Below are positions 46,995-56,740 of a DNA stretch of 64,000 bases, one piece after another; within the stretch, counting starts at the first letter, position 1; every line of letters begins with the position of its first letter. The position numbers were made by a program, and so were the translations under genes. Source of the DNA: Anatilimnocola floriformis (GTDB lineage: Bacteria > Planctomycetota > Planctomycetia > Pirellulales > Pirellulaceae); assembly GCF_024256385.1 (NCBI RefSeq), contig NZ_JAMLFW010000002.1:744001-808000 (forward strand). The letters run 5' to 3'. The notes beneath the pieces are model-generated. The model saw only the letters and a list, made by a program, of their open reading frames with translations. It searched no databases and was not told the origin of the DNA.

Positions 46995-47311
46995 ACTAAG
47001 GCTGGCAAGTGTGCAGCCATGAATAAGTGGCTTGGTAACGGGAATGCAGTCGCCGCTATTCGCCAGCCATTTTCGGGTTAGGTGGAACAGTAATGCGCCG
47101 CCGACCTCAAACCCTTCTGAGGTAAGGTCACGCTGCGGCGTTCGGCGAAATTGAATTGAGGTCTGGCTGATGTTGCCAGGAGCCTTACCTCAGAAGATCG
47201 GGAGCGAACACGGGTGAGTACACCCGTGCCACCCAGCCACCTACCCATTCATTCAGCCATGCCAGAGAAAATGCTTGCAGCGATTGAGGGCGATTGGCAC
47301 AATCGCTGGGC
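46995..47311. repeat. REP block left of RAYT gene 2
   Basis: The 317 bases carry no gene. From 47047 to 47243 they hold a copy of the long REP block with CCTTCTGAGGTAAGGTC, then the CCTTACCTCAGAA arm and CACGGGTGAGTACACCCGTG C. The last 60 bases (47181-47243) are repeated in direct orientation after the transposase gene at 47945-48000. Confidence 0.85.
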
Positions 47312-47905
47312 ATGGGGAAGCAGAAGTATAAGACCATCAAGCATTTTCATCGGCCTGGTGATTTGCATGAGCTGACGTTCTCTTGTTACCGGCGCATCAC
47401 GCTGCTGACGAATGTCGTGATCTGCCAGGAGTTCGCGCGGGCCATTGATGCGGCTGGCGAGAAATGGCGCATGCCGCTCGTGGCGTTTGTATTTATGCCC
47501 GAGCACGCGCACCTGCTGGTCAGGCCGCTCGATGGCAAGCCTGAGATTGATGAATATCTGCGCGAGATCAAGCTGCCCGTTTCGGTGCTGCAGAAGGAAT
47601 TGCTCATCAAGCACAAGAGTCGTTTGCTGGATCGGCTGACCGTTCCTTCGGGCGTCGACAAAGGACTATTTCGCTTTTGGCAGGAAGGGCCGGGCTACGA
47701 TCGCAATTTACAAACCTGCCCAGCCGTGCGTTCGTCGCTGAACTATATCCACGATAATCCTTGCCGGCGCCGGTTGGTGCAGACCATCACCGATTGGCGG
47801 TGGTCCAGCGCGCGGTATTATGTCTCCGATGGCAAGGTGATCGACGCGCTGCTGCCGAAGATCACTCCGCTGCCCGCCGAGTTTTGGAACTCGGAGGGGT
47901 TTTGA
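47312..47905 (+). CDS. REP-associated tyrosine transposase (Y1 HUH family), second type
   Basis: A 197-residue protein. The HUH site is FMPEHAHLLVRP near residue 65, and the C-terminal helix RSSLNYIHDNPCRRRLV contains the candidate catalytic tyrosine. It ends with DWRWSSARYYVSDG, typical of Y1 transposases near REPs. It is only distantly similar to the one at 8.3 kb. The ATG at 47312 is preferred over a TTG at 47294. It would process hairpin single strands; mobility is unproven. Confidence 0.9.
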   Translation: MGKQKYKTIKHFHRPGDLHELTFSCYRRITLLTNVVICQEFARAIDAAGEKWRMPLVAFVFMPEHAHLLVRPLDGKPEIDEYLREIKLPVSVLQKELLIKHKSRLLDRLTVPSGVDKGLFRFWQEGPGYDRNLQTCPAVRSSLNYIHDNPCRRRLVQTITDWRWSSARYYVSDGKVIDALLPKITPLPAEFWNSEGF

Positions 47906-47938
47906 GTAGCGGTCGTAGCTGAGTTCACCTGGGTTAGC

Positions 47939-48000
47939 GTAGGGCCTTACCTCAGAACGTCTGGGAGGACACACGGGTGAGTACACCCGTGCCACCCCAA
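47939..48000. repeat. REP arm right of RAYT gene 2
   Basis: A direct copy of 47181-47243, with CCTTACCTCAGAA and the hairpin CACGGGTG-AGTA-CACCCGTG. It ends at the stop codon of the convergent DUF1552 gene. Confidence 0.9.
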
Positions 48001-48001
48001 G

Positions 48002-49324
48002 CTACACCAGTTCTGTGAACTCGCCGGCGTTGTCGGCGAATTTTTTTACCGGAATGTCGAGGCGGTGGAGCATCGTGACGAACAAGTCGCCGAGCGGTCG
48101 TTCTTCGGCTTGCTTGATGAAGCGGCCGTGCTTGATGCCCAGGTTCTTGCCGCCGGCGAGGATCAGCGGATAGTTGCGAGCGTTGTGCGTGGTGCTCGTG
48201 CCGCTGCCGTAGAGGACGAGCGTGTCGTCGAGAATTCGGCCGTCGCGATCACGGACGGCGGAGAGGCGGTTGACGAAGTAGGCAAACTGCTCGGCCAGGT
48301 AGCGGTCGTACTCGGCCCAATATTCGACAGGGCCGTGCGACACGCCGTGGTGGCCATCCTTTTTGCCGATGCCGAGGATCGACGGAAAGCGATCGCAAAT
48401 CCCCACGCCGTCTTCGGCGGCGATTTGATAGGTGGCCACGCGGGTCGTATCGGTCTCGAAGGCGAGCACGATCAGATCGAACATCGTGCGAATGAAATCG
48501 GTCGGCCCTTTGGGCGAGACGTCGAGGTTGATCTTCGTCTTGTCGACCTCGGGCATGGCTTTGTCGAGCCAATCTTCGGCGCGGACGAGGCGACTTTCGA
48601 CTTCGGAGAGTGATTGCAAAAACTCATCCAGCCGCTGCTGATCGGGCCGGCCGAGGCGATTGCGGAGCGAGCGGGCGTCGTCGAGCAGAAAATCGACGCG
48701 CCGCTTATCGCTGGCGAGCGCCTTGGCCCGGGCCGCGCGATCTTGATCGCTGGGACGTTCAAAGAGACGCTCGAAAATGCTCCGCGGCGAAGACTCGGCG
48801 GGAATCGCTCGGCCTTGGCCATCGAACGAAATGGTTGTGGTGCGGCTCTTTGGCCCCACGCCGCCATGACTCGAAAGGACGAGCGACGGCACGCGGGTTT
48901 GATTGCCATACTGCCGAGCGACGAGCTGATCGAGCGAGATCGAGTTATCGAGGTTCACGCGAATATCGGCGCCCGACAGCCAGACATCGGCGGTATTGTG
49001 GCCGACAAGTTGCCGGCTGGTCGGATGCGACAGGCCGCCGAAGATGGTCAGATCGGCGCGATGGGGTTCGAGCGGATCGAGCGACTTGGTGAACTTGTAG
49101 TCGGCGCCCGCTTCGTGTGGAAACCAATGCCAGTCTTGAAACGACGCGTGCTTCTTATCGGGCAGCCCCACGCCGTTGCCAAAGAACAGGCCGCAGAACC
49201 GCTTCGGCTGTGCAGCGGCCGCCGGCGCACCGTGCGACATCGCTTCGAGCCACGGCAGGGCCAGCGCCACACCCGCGCCGCGCAACAGCGTTCGCCGACT
49301 CAGTCGCCAGGATGGTTCTGCCAT
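48002..49324 (-). CDS. DUF1552 family exported protein
   Basis: A 440-residue protein with an N-terminal twin-arginine signal (LSRRTLLRGAGVALALPW) and the DUF1552 core: CGLFFGNGVGLPDKKH, IFGGLSHPTSRQLVGHNTAD and KDGHHGVSHGP. In planctomycetes these follow genes for multi-domain DUF1587/1592 cytochromes, as here, and the pair probably works in the periplasm; the function is not known. The coupling by 23 bases to the upstream gene supports co-transcription. Confidence 0.9.
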   Translation of the reverse strand: MAEPSWRLSRRTLLRGAGVALALPWLEAMSHGAPAAAAQPKRFCGLFFGNGVGLPDKKHASFQDWHWFPHEAGADYKFTKSLDPLEPHRADLTIFGGLSHPTSRQLVGHNTADVWLSGADIRVNLDNSISLDQLVARQYGNQTRVPSLVLSSHGGVGPKSRTTTISFDGQGRAIPAESSPRSIFERLFERPSDQDRAARAKALASDKRRVDFLLDDARSLRNRLGRPDQQRLDEFLQSLSEVESRLVRAEDWLDKAMPEVDKTKINLDVSPKGPTDFIRTMFDLIVLAFETDTTRVATYQIAAEDGVGICDRFPSILGIGKKDGHHGVSHGPVEYWAEYDRYLAEQFAYFVNRLSAVRDRDGRILDDTLVLYGSGTSTTHNARNYPLILAGGKNLGIKHGRFIKQAEERPLGDLFVTMLHRLDIPVKKFADNAGEFTELV

Positions 49325-49347
49325 GTTCGTTTCCTTTGTCTGCTACT

Positions 49348-51909
49348 CTACTTCGACTGAAAGGCAGCACTCGCCGTAATCAATTCCACCAACGTCGCCA
49401 AGCCATCGCCGCGGCTCTTCAGCGTGGGAGCCAAGCTATCGGCCGCTTCGAGATCGTCGAGTGTGAGCGACCTGCCCAGCGAATAAGCCAGCGTTTTTCG
49501 TAACAGCGCCTTCCGAAAATCATCTTGCCGGGTACGAAGCAACTCTTCTTTGAGCGCCTGTATGCCGTCGATCTTTACACCGCCGGGGAGTTCCGAAGCA
49601 GAGTCAAGCTCGTGACGCGTGCGCTGTTTGCGAAGCGTCGCGCCCACGCCATCGCGCTGCCAATTGCCGACGGCGTCGTACTCTTCAAAGGCGAGGCCCC
49701 AGGGATCGATCTTGCGATGGCAACCGGCACAGGCCATCGACTCGCGATGCAGGGCAATCGCTTGCGGGATGGTCAGGTCGCGGACCTTCGGATCGTTGCG
49801 ATTCAGTTCCGGCACGGTCGGTGGCGGTGGCGGAGGCGTTTCATCGAGCAGGTTCTTCAGCAGCCACATGCCGCGCTTGATCGGGTGGCCATCGCTGCCA
49901 TCAGAGGTGCCGGTGAGGATGCTCGCCTGAGTGAGCAGGCCGCCACGGTGATGGCCAGCCTCGAGTGACACGCGGCGGAACTGCGAGCCCGTGACGCCGG
50001 CGATGCCGTAGTGCGCGGCGAGCGTGTCGTTGACGCAGGCGAAGTCGGAATGAATCAGCTGCGCGATGTTGCCATCGGTGCGGAGCACCTCGCCGAAGAA
50101 GTGAAGCGTTTCGAGTCGCATCGCCGCGGCCAGCTCGTCGCTGAACGATGGATAGTGCTTCTTGTTCACCGTCACGCGCTGCAGCCGATCGAGCTCCAGC
50201 CATTGTTCGGTGAATTGCTCGATGAACTCCCACGCTCGCGGATCCTGAATCATCCGCCGCACTTCGGCTGCGAGGATTTTGGGCTCGTGCAATTGCGACT
50301 TCGCGGCGAGAGCGAGCAGCGCGTCGTCCGGCGTGCTGCTCCAGAGGAAATACGACAGCCGGGCCGCGAGTTCGTGATCGTCGAGTCGCTGCTGAGCACC
50401 GGCCGAGTTGTTGGCCGCGAGTCCGAGGAACTGCGGAGAGCTGAGAACCACGCCGAGCGTTTCGCGCAGGCTTTGTTCGAGCGAATCGGCTTGCGGCCGC
50501 GATGTACTCCAATATTTCAGCAGCCGATCGAGCTCGGCCGTCGTCAGCGGACGACGATAAGCTTTCGCGGCGAAACGCTCGATGACCTTGCGAGCGTAAT
50601 CAGCTTCTGCGACGTTCTCGTCGTTCGCAGGAACGATATTTGTGTGCGCCGCTGGCGGCCAGGTTTCGAGGAACGGCGTTTCGAGCTCGATCCATTCGAT
50701 CTTCATCCGCGGCGGATTGACTTCGCCTTTGATCACGCGGGCCGAGTTCCACGCCGAGAGAACGGCAGCGTTTTTATCCGCCGGCGGGCCGACGTTCGGC
50801 ACGGGCATCGTTTCCATGCGGACGCGGATTTCGTGCGTACGAAAATCGGTGTGATCGATCACGATCGGCTCGCCGATGGTTTTCAGTTCCACGGCGTGAT
50901 AGTTCGTGCAGCCGATGGCGACAGTGAGGAGCGGCAGTCGCGCTGGTGCTTCTTCTTTCTTTTCTTCTTCGCCCTCTTCGGTTTTCTTCTCCGGTTCCAC
51001 GCGGGCGACGCGGATGCGAATCATGGTCTCGCCGGTGCGAAAGGCCCGATGAAAGCCGAGCGAAAAACTGGACGGCGGCAAACGGATGGCGGCTTCGGAA
51101 TGGCGCTGCACGGCCGACGGAAGGAGCAGGCCGTCGAAGGCGCGGTCTTTGTCCTTGCCCTCGCGATTGGCCATCGTCCAAATACGGAAGGCTTTGTCTT
51201 TGCCTTCACGGCGGAAATATTCAAACGACTCGCCGGGCCGGTCATCGGGCCGCGGCAAGGCTTCGATCTGCAGGTCATTCGGATTGAAGCCGGTGATCGT
51301 GAAACGGTAGCGATGCACTTCCGGCGGCGGGCCGCTGACGATCGCTTCGGCGAGGGCTTCGTCGGCGATTTGCAAATAGGTTTCGTACTGCCGCGGCGAC
51401 ATTCGCAGCATCTCGCCATCGTTGCGAAAGCCTTCAGCCGAGCGGCCATCCTCGGGCAACTTGCTGGCGAACGGCAGCGGCAAGCCGAGGAGCTGTTGCA
51501 TGCTCAGCTCGTACTCGCGGCGGGTGAGGCGGCGGAAGTGAGCGGTCGAGTTATTGGCTCGCGCGGCGCGACGGCGTTCCTGCACCAGCCATTGCACGAG
51601 CAACTCGCGATCGTCGGCTGACATCGCCGGCTCGGACTCGGGCGGCATGTCGCCGAAGTTCAAACGGTCGAGCACCTCGCGCCAATGATCGCCATCCTTC
51701 CCTTTGATCAGGTCGGGATCGAGACGGTCGATCCGCAGATCGCCCTTGGGCTTGTCGCCGCCGTGGCAGCTGTAGCAATGCTTTTGCAGCAACGGCGTGA
51801 CACGGTCGAACTTCAGCAGTTCCCCCGCAACGGCTGAACAGCAGCCCAGCCAGCCGATGGCAATAGCCAAGCCGGTCGCGGTCAGCGAGTGGTGGGGAAC
51901 GATGCGCAT
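49348..51909 (-). CDS. DUF1592/DUF1588/DUF1585-type cytochrome (PSCyt1 family)
   Basis: An 853-residue exported protein. After a signal sequence (LAIAIGWLGCCSAVAG) come a heme site CYSCHGGDKP, a DUF1587-like region around RRLTRREYELSMQQLLGLP, then DUF1592/1588 segments including a second CxxCH, ACAGCHRKIDPWG near residue 720, and a DUF1585 C-terminus. A large inserted region around residues 200-410 is Glu/Lys-rich. The architecture is typical of planctomycete genomes; the reaction is unknown, though it is taken to be redox-type. It precedes the DUF1552 gene. Confidence 0.9.
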   Translation of the reverse strand: MRIVPHHSLTATGLAIAIGWLGCCSAVAGELLKFDRVTPLLQKHCYSCHGGDKPKGDLRIDRLDPDLIKGKDGDHWREVLDRLNFGDMPPESEPAMSADDRELLVQWLVQERRRAARANNSTAHFRRLTRREYELSMQQLLGLPLPFASKLPEDGRSAEGFRNDGEMLRMSPRQYETYLQIADEALAEAIVSGPPPEVHRYRFTITGFNPNDLQIEALPRPDDRPGESFEYFRREGKDKAFRIWTMANREGKDKDRAFDGLLLPSAVQRHSEAAIRLPPSSFSLGFHRAFRTGETMIRIRVARVEPEKKTEEGEEEKKEEAPARLPLLTVAIGCTNYHAVELKTIGEPIVIDHTDFRTHEIRVRMETMPVPNVGPPADKNAAVLSAWNSARVIKGEVNPPRMKIEWIELETPFLETWPPAAHTNIVPANDENVAEADYARKVIERFAAKAYRRPLTTAELDRLLKYWSTSRPQADSLEQSLRETLGVVLSSPQFLGLAANNSAGAQQRLDDHELAARLSYFLWSSTPDDALLALAAKSQLHEPKILAAEVRRMIQDPRAWEFIEQFTEQWLELDRLQRVTVNKKHYPSFSDELAAAMRLETLHFFGEVLRTDGNIAQLIHSDFACVNDTLAAHYGIAGVTGSQFRRVSLEAGHHRGGLLTQASILTGTSDGSDGHPIKRGMWLLKNLLDETPPPPPPTVPELNRNDPKVRDLTIPQAIALHRESMACAGCHRKIDPWGLAFEEYDAVGNWQRDGVGATLRKQRTRHELDSASELPGGVKIDGIQALKEELLRTRQDDFRKALLRKTLAYSLGRSLTLDDLEAADSLAPTLKSRGDGLATLVELITASAAFQSK

Positions 51910-52038
51910 GGCGGGAGAATCAGGCGGGCGGGGTTTGCGTCATCGCAGCGGAACTGCGATGCATTAACGCCCGTTGATTCTAAAGTGAACGGCCGCGGCA
52001 AGCAACTTGAAACCGCGGCCCCTCATTCTCAGCCCGCG

Positions 52039-55000
52039 CTAGTGGGCAGCGTGTTCGCCGCCATGTTCGTCGCCATGATGTTCACCGGCGAGGTGCTCTT
52101 TCGGATTTTCGAATCGCTCGCTCAGCGGCGAGTCGTGCTCATCCTTAATGAGCTTCTTGCCGTCCGAAATTTTAGCGAACAGGTAATACAAACCAGGAAT
52201 GACGAGCACGCCGATGAGTGTACCCATCAACATGCCACCCACCGCCGTCGTACCGATGGTGCGGTTGCCGATGGCGCCAGGGCCGGTGGCTCGCACGAGC
52301 GGAATCAGACCGGCGATGAACGCGAACGATGTCATCGCAATCGGGCGGAACCGGAGCTTGGCTCCTTCGATGCCCGCATCTCGCAGACTCAAACCTTCAT
52401 GGCGTCGTTGCACGGCGAACTCGATGATCAGAATCGCGTTCTTACCGAGCAGACCCACGAGCATGACGAGACCGATCTGGCAATACACATCGTTCGATAG
52501 ACCCATCCCCTTCAACATGAGGAACGAGCCGAACAAACCGACCGGCAGCGAAATGAGCACTGCCAGCGGCAGCAGGAAGCTTTCGTACTGGCCGACGAGC
52601 ACCAGGTACACGAAGAGCACCACGATGCCGAAGATGTAGATCGCCGTGTTACCCTTGTTGGCTTCGTCGTACGACAGACCTTGCCAACCAATGCCGAAGC
52701 CGTGCGGCAACGTGGCAGCGACTTCGTTGATGGCTTGAATGGATTGACCGCTGCTGTAGCCCGTGGCGGGAGCGCCCTGGATGATGGCGGTCGTGTACAG
52801 GTTGTAACGATTGATTTCGTTCATACCCTGCGACTTCTTGATCTTCATGAACGCCGAGTAGGGAACCATTTCTCCCTCGTCGTTCTTCACGAACATGTTC
52901 TGCAAGTCTTCGGGATAACGTCGTTGTGACGGCGTCGATTGCACGTACACCTTGTAGAACTGACCGAAGCGGACGAAGCCTTGCTCCCACGTGCTACCAA
53001 CGACGATCGAGAGATTGTCCATCGCATCGGCGATGGTCACGCCCTTCTGCATGGCGACGTCGTTGTCGATGACGATCTCGTACTGCGGATAGTTATTGGC
53101 ATAGAAGGTGAAAATACCCTTCAGTTCTTTGCGCGCTTCGAGCTGCTTCAAGAAGTCTTCGGTGACCTTGGAGAAAGCGTCGTAATCGCCGCTGTTCGTT
53201 TTATCGAGCAAGCAGAGCGAGAAACCACCGGCAGCACCGAAGCCCGGCACGGCTGGCGGTTCGAAAAACTCGAGCTTCACGTTCGAGATGTGCTGGCCCC
53301 GCTTTTCGAGCTCTTCGATGAGCTGCTTCGAGGTCCGTTTGCGCTCGGCCCAGGGCTTCAAGTTGATGAGGCATGTACCGGCGTTGGAACCGCGGCCTTC
53401 GGTCAGAATTTCGTAACCGGCGAGCGAAGTGACGGACGTGATCTCTTCGAACTCTTTGCAGATCTTCTGCAGTTCATGCGACTTGGAGTTGGTGTATTCG
53501 AGCGTCGAACCGGGAGGAGTTTGAATAATCCCGTAGATAACGCCCTGATCTTCGAGCGGAATGAAGCCCGAGGGGAGAACCTGGTTGACCACCAAGATGC
53601 CCCAGGCAAACACGCCGATGACGACCATCGTCAGCAAGCGGCGGGTGATGATCAAGCTCACGAGCATCACGAAGCCGTTGGTGACGACGTCGACGCCCCA
53701 GTTGAAGTAATGCAGGAAGATGCCGAGTGGACCGCGGACTTTCACTTCGCCGGGCTCGCTGCCCGAAAACATCGAGCGGAACGTGAGTGCGAAGAGGATG
53801 GCCATGATCAGGCCGATGACCTTTTCGGTCGAGTTCCACGCTTCGGGGTGACCATGATGCGTCAGCGGCAGCTGTTCGCCCACGACTTCGTGGATGAGTT
53901 CGACGTGCAAGCACTCGTAAACGAGATAGCCGCAGAGAATACCCAGGATCACCGCCAGCGCCGCTCGCGCCGCGTTGGCACCATTGCCAAACATCGACTT
54001 GATCATGCGGTTGAGCCACGCGACCAAACCCTTCTCCGAGGCATGCTTGGTGTGCGGCTTCAAGATCATCGCGCAGAGCACGGGGGTGAGCGTCAAAGCC
54101 ACCACACCCGAGAGCACGATCGACATGGCCATGGTGAGGGCGAACTGGCGATAGAACACACCCACCGCACCCGGCATGAAGCATACGGGAATGAACACCG
54201 CGGTCATCACGAGCGTGATGGCGATGATAGCGCCGCTGATTTCACTGACGACTTCTCTAGTCGCCGCGTATGGCGATAAATGTTTGGCGTGCATCTTCTC
54301 GTGCACGGCTTCGACCACCACGATGGCGTCGTCGACGACGACGCCGATGGCGAGCACGAGCGCGAAGAGCGTAATCAGGTTAATCGACATCCCGAATATG
54401 CTCATGAAGAAGAACGTTCCAATGAGCGAAACGGGAACCGCGAGCGTGGGAATGAGCGTACTGCGGAAGTCTCCCAGGAAGAGAAACACCACCAGCGACA
54501 CCAGGATGAACGCTTCGAACAGAGTGTGAAGCACCTTTTCGATCGAAGCATCGAGGAAGCTCGAGACGTCATAGCTGACGTCGTAGTACATATCGGGCGG
54601 GAACTCTTCCTTTTCGAAGACTTTCAGCTTGTTCTTGACCTGCTTGATCACGTCGGCCGCGTTCGAGCCGGGACTTTGCTTGAGCACGATCGACGCTGAC
54701 GGATAGCCGTCGAAGTCGGAATAGAGATCGTAGAACGAAGAACCGAGCGTGATCTTGGCGACATCGCGGAGGCGGAGGATTTCGCCCTTTTCGTTGGCCC
54801 GCAAGATGATGTTTTCGTACTGCTCGGGCTTGTTATAGCGCCCGATCCAGGTCAACACATATTCGATGGTTTGCGACGTAGTGCCCGTCGCTTGTCCCAA
54901 CCGGCCTGGCGAGCCGATGGTACTTTGCTTCTTGATCATCTCCATCACGTCGGCCGACGAGACGTTGTAAGCTCGCATCCGTTCCAGGTCGAGTTCCACG

Positions 55001-55557
55001 CGCATCGCGTAGGCCCGGTTACCGAGAATTTGCGCGCGACCCACACCGCGGGTACGTTGGATTTCAGGCAGCAGCTTGACCGAGACGTAGTTGTAGAGAA
55101 AGTTCTGATCGATCTTGGGATCTTTGCTGTAGACGTTCACATACATGAGCATCGACGGCATGTTTTGCATCACGATGATGCCTTCGCGATCGACGATCGG
55201 CGGCAGCTGATTTTTCACCGCTTGCAGACGATTGTTGACGTTCACGACCGCGATGTCGGGATCGGTTCCCGGCTCGAACGTGACCATGATCGTTGCTTCA
55301 CCGGCGCTGGTGGCAGCCGATGTCATGTAACGCATGTTGGGAACGCCGTTGATCGCACGTTCCAAAATCACCAGCGTCGAGTCGACGAGGATCTTCGCGC
55401 TCGCACCAGGGAACGAGAGCGACACCACCACGCTGGGAGGCGCGACGGAGGGAAACTGCGAAATCGGCAGCGACGTGATCGCAAGCCCACCCATGAACAG
55501 GATGAGCAACGAAATAACGATCGCTAGCGCAGGACGATGCAGAAATTTGGTGAACAC
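52039..55557 (-). CDS. RND efflux transporter permease (AcrB/HAE1 type)
   Basis: A 1172-residue inner-membrane pump. It has the N-terminal FLHRPALAIVISLLILFMGG helix, the SFPGASAKILVD porter region, the FALVLAIGVVVDDAIVVVE helix with its proton-relay aspartates, and the late GKNAILIIEFA segment. Length exceeds the usual 1040 by about 100 residues, mostly in a helical insertion between the two halves (residues 510-600, with LHVELIHEVVGEQL). The C-terminus is His-rich (EHHGDEHGGEHAAH). It pairs with the adaptor gene upstream, 16 bases away on the same strand. No TolC gene is present. Confidence 0.93.
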   Translation of the reverse strand: MFTKFLHRPALAIVISLLILFMGGLAITSLPISQFPSVAPPSVVVSLSFPGASAKILVDSTLVILERAINGVPNMRYMTSAATSAGEATIMVTFEPGTDPDIAVVNVNNRLQAVKNQLPPIVDREGIIVMQNMPSMLMYVNVYSKDPKIDQNFLYNYVSVKLLPEIQRTRGVGRAQILGNRAYAMRVELDLERMRAYNVSSADVMEMIKKQSTIGSPGRLGQATGTTSQTIEYVLTWIGRYNKPEQYENIILRANEKGEILRLRDVAKITLGSSFYDLYSDFDGYPSASIVLKQSPGSNAADVIKQVKNKLKVFEKEEFPPDMYYDVSYDVSSFLDASIEKVLHTLFEAFILVSLVVFLFLGDFRSTLIPTLAVPVSLIGTFFFMSIFGMSINLITLFALVLAIGVVVDDAIVVVEAVHEKMHAKHLSPYAATREVVSEISGAIIAITLVMTAVFIPVCFMPGAVGVFYRQFALTMAMSIVLSGVVALTLTPVLCAMILKPHTKHASEKGLVAWLNRMIKSMFGNGANAARAALAVILGILCGYLVYECLHVELIHEVVGEQLPLTHHGHPEAWNSTEKVIGLIMAILFALTFRSMFSGSEPGEVKVRGPLGIFLHYFNWGVDVVTNGFVMLVSLIITRRLLTMVVIGVFAWGILVVNQVLPSGFIPLEDQGVIYGIIQTPPGSTLEYTNSKSHELQKICKEFEEITSVTSLAGYEILTEGRGSNAGTCLINLKPWAERKRTSKQLIEELEKRGQHISNVKLEFFEPPAVPGFGAAGGFSLCLLDKTNSGDYDAFSKVTEDFLKQLEARKELKGIFTFYANNYPQYEIVIDNDVAMQKGVTIADAMDNLSIVVGSTWEQGFVRFGQFYKVYVQSTPSQRRYPEDLQNMFVKNDEGEMVPYSAFMKIKKSQGMNEINRYNLYTTAIIQGAPATGYSSGQSIQAINEVAATLPHGFGIGWQGLSYDEANKGNTAIYIFGIVVLFVYLVLVGQYESFLLPLAVLISLPVGLFGSFLMLKGMGLSNDVYCQIGLVMLVGLLGKNAILIIEFAVQRRHEGLSLRDAGIEGAKLRFRPIAMTSFAFIAGLIPLVRATGPGAIGNRTIGTTAVGGMLMGTLIGVLVIPGLYYLFAKISDGKKLIKDEHDSPLSERFENPKEHLAGEHHGDEHGGEHAAH

Positions 55558-55573
55558 GAATTAGACCTATAGA

Positions 55574-56740
55574 CTATTCGGCGGGGTATTTCATGTTGAC
55601 AAGCACTTCTTCAGGCTTGCGGAATTCGTATTCCGGAATCTTGTCGCCATCGCGGACCTGGCGGATTCCTTCGAGAATGATTTTCTCGCCTTCTTTCAGA
55701 CCATCTTTGATCACATAGATGTCGTCTTGTTCGGAGAGGATCGTGAGATCGCGCTGATGAACGACGTTTTTCTCATCGACCACGAAGGCATATTGCTTGG
55801 CGAGAATTTCGAAGGTGGCACGCTGCGGAATCACAATCGCGCCGCTCAGGTCGCGGTGAATCAAGATCGTGCCCGTTTGGCCGTTGCGAAGGAGGCTGTT
55901 GGGGTTCGGAAAGTCGGCCCGGAACGCGATGTTGCCGGTCGTATTGTTGAAGTCGGCTTCGATGGCGCCGATCTTGCCTTGCTGATCGAAGACATTGCCG
56001 TTGGCGAGCTTCAGTTCGATGCGCAGGTGCTGCGTGTTGCGAGCGTGATCGTTGGGATCGCCCGGGTTCGTTTTGTCGGCTTCGATTTCGGCTTTGTATT
56101 CGAGATAGCGGGCTTCGGGCACGTTGAAGTAAACCCACATCAGGCTGTTGTCGGAGAACGTGGTGAGCACGTCCCCCTCGGCAATGAGACTGCCCAACTG
56201 GTTGCGCTGACGATCGACAATGCCGTTGAAAGGAGCCTTGATGTCGAGGAAGGCGAGCTCGGCCCGGGCGAGCGCAACTTTGGCTTCGGCCTTGGCGAGT
56301 TCGGCCTTCTTTAGCGCCAATTCCTGCGGCGAGACGATGTTTTTATCGGACAAGGCCTTGGCGTTGTCGTATTCGATCTGCATCCGCTGCACTTCGGCGA
56401 TTTCCGAGGCGAGCTTGGCCTGGAAGAGGACCGGCTGAATTTTGAACATCAGCTCTCCCTTCTTCACCGCCTGGCCTTCTTTGACCCGGATGTCTTCGAG
56501 GTATCCACCCTCGATCGCTTTGACTTCGATGTGCTGACAAGAGTGGATCTGGCAGACATAGGCCTGCGTATTGACCACATTCTTTTTGAGCGCACTGGTG
56601 ACGAGAATCGTGTGGCCGTGATGTTCGCCACCCTCCTCGTGAGCGTGAGCCCCTTCATGCGAATCGGCGTGCGAACCGCAGCCAGATTGGGTGATGAAGA
56701 GCAGTGCGAGAACAACGGCGGCGATGGCTGAAGACTTCAT
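55574..56740 (-). CDS. RND efflux periplasmic adaptor subunit (membrane fusion protein)
   Basis: A 388-residue lipoprotein: the lipobox is in LLFITQSGCG with Cys at 20. A short His-rich segment follows (HADSHEGAHAHEEGGEHHGH). Then the usual order of lipoyl half (EGGYLEDIRVKEGQAVKKGE), a coiled hairpin with KAELAKAEAKVALARAELA, second lipoyl half (DIKAPFNGIVDRQRNQLGS) and beta-barrel. It links the pump to an outer-membrane channel. The ATG at 56740 is chosen; the frame is open to 56833. The His-rich stretches in both subunits suggest metal contact, which is inference. Confidence 0.92.
   Translation of the reverse strand: MKSSAIAAVVLALLFITQSGCGSHADSHEGAHAHEEGGEHHGHTILVTSALKKNVVNTQAYVCQIHSCQHIEVKAIEGGYLEDIRVKEGQAVKKGELMFKIQPVLFQAKLASEIAEVQRMQIEYDNAKALSDKNIVSPQELALKKAELAKAEAKVALARAELAFLDIKAPFNGIVDRQRNQLGSLIAEGDVLTTFSDNSLMWVYFNVPEARYLEYKAEIEADKTNPGDPNDHARNTQHLRIELKLANGNVFDQQGKIGAIEADFNNTTGNIAFRADFPNPNSLLRNGQTGTILIHRDLSGAIVIPQRATFEILAKQYAFVVDEKNVVHQRDLTILSEQDDIYVIKDGLKEGEKIILEGIRQVRDGDKIPEYEFRKPEEVLVNMKYPAE

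Larger units (their letters stand above)
47181..48000 (+). mobile_element. RAYT unit 2: transposase gene between direct copies of a second REP family
   Basis: The gene at 47312-47905 is bounded by two copies of the same arm (CCTTACCTCAGAA ... CACGGGTGAGTACACCCGTG CCACCC), in direct orientation, unlike the inverted REPs of the first unit. The two transposases and their repeats are of different families. Confidence 0.75.
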
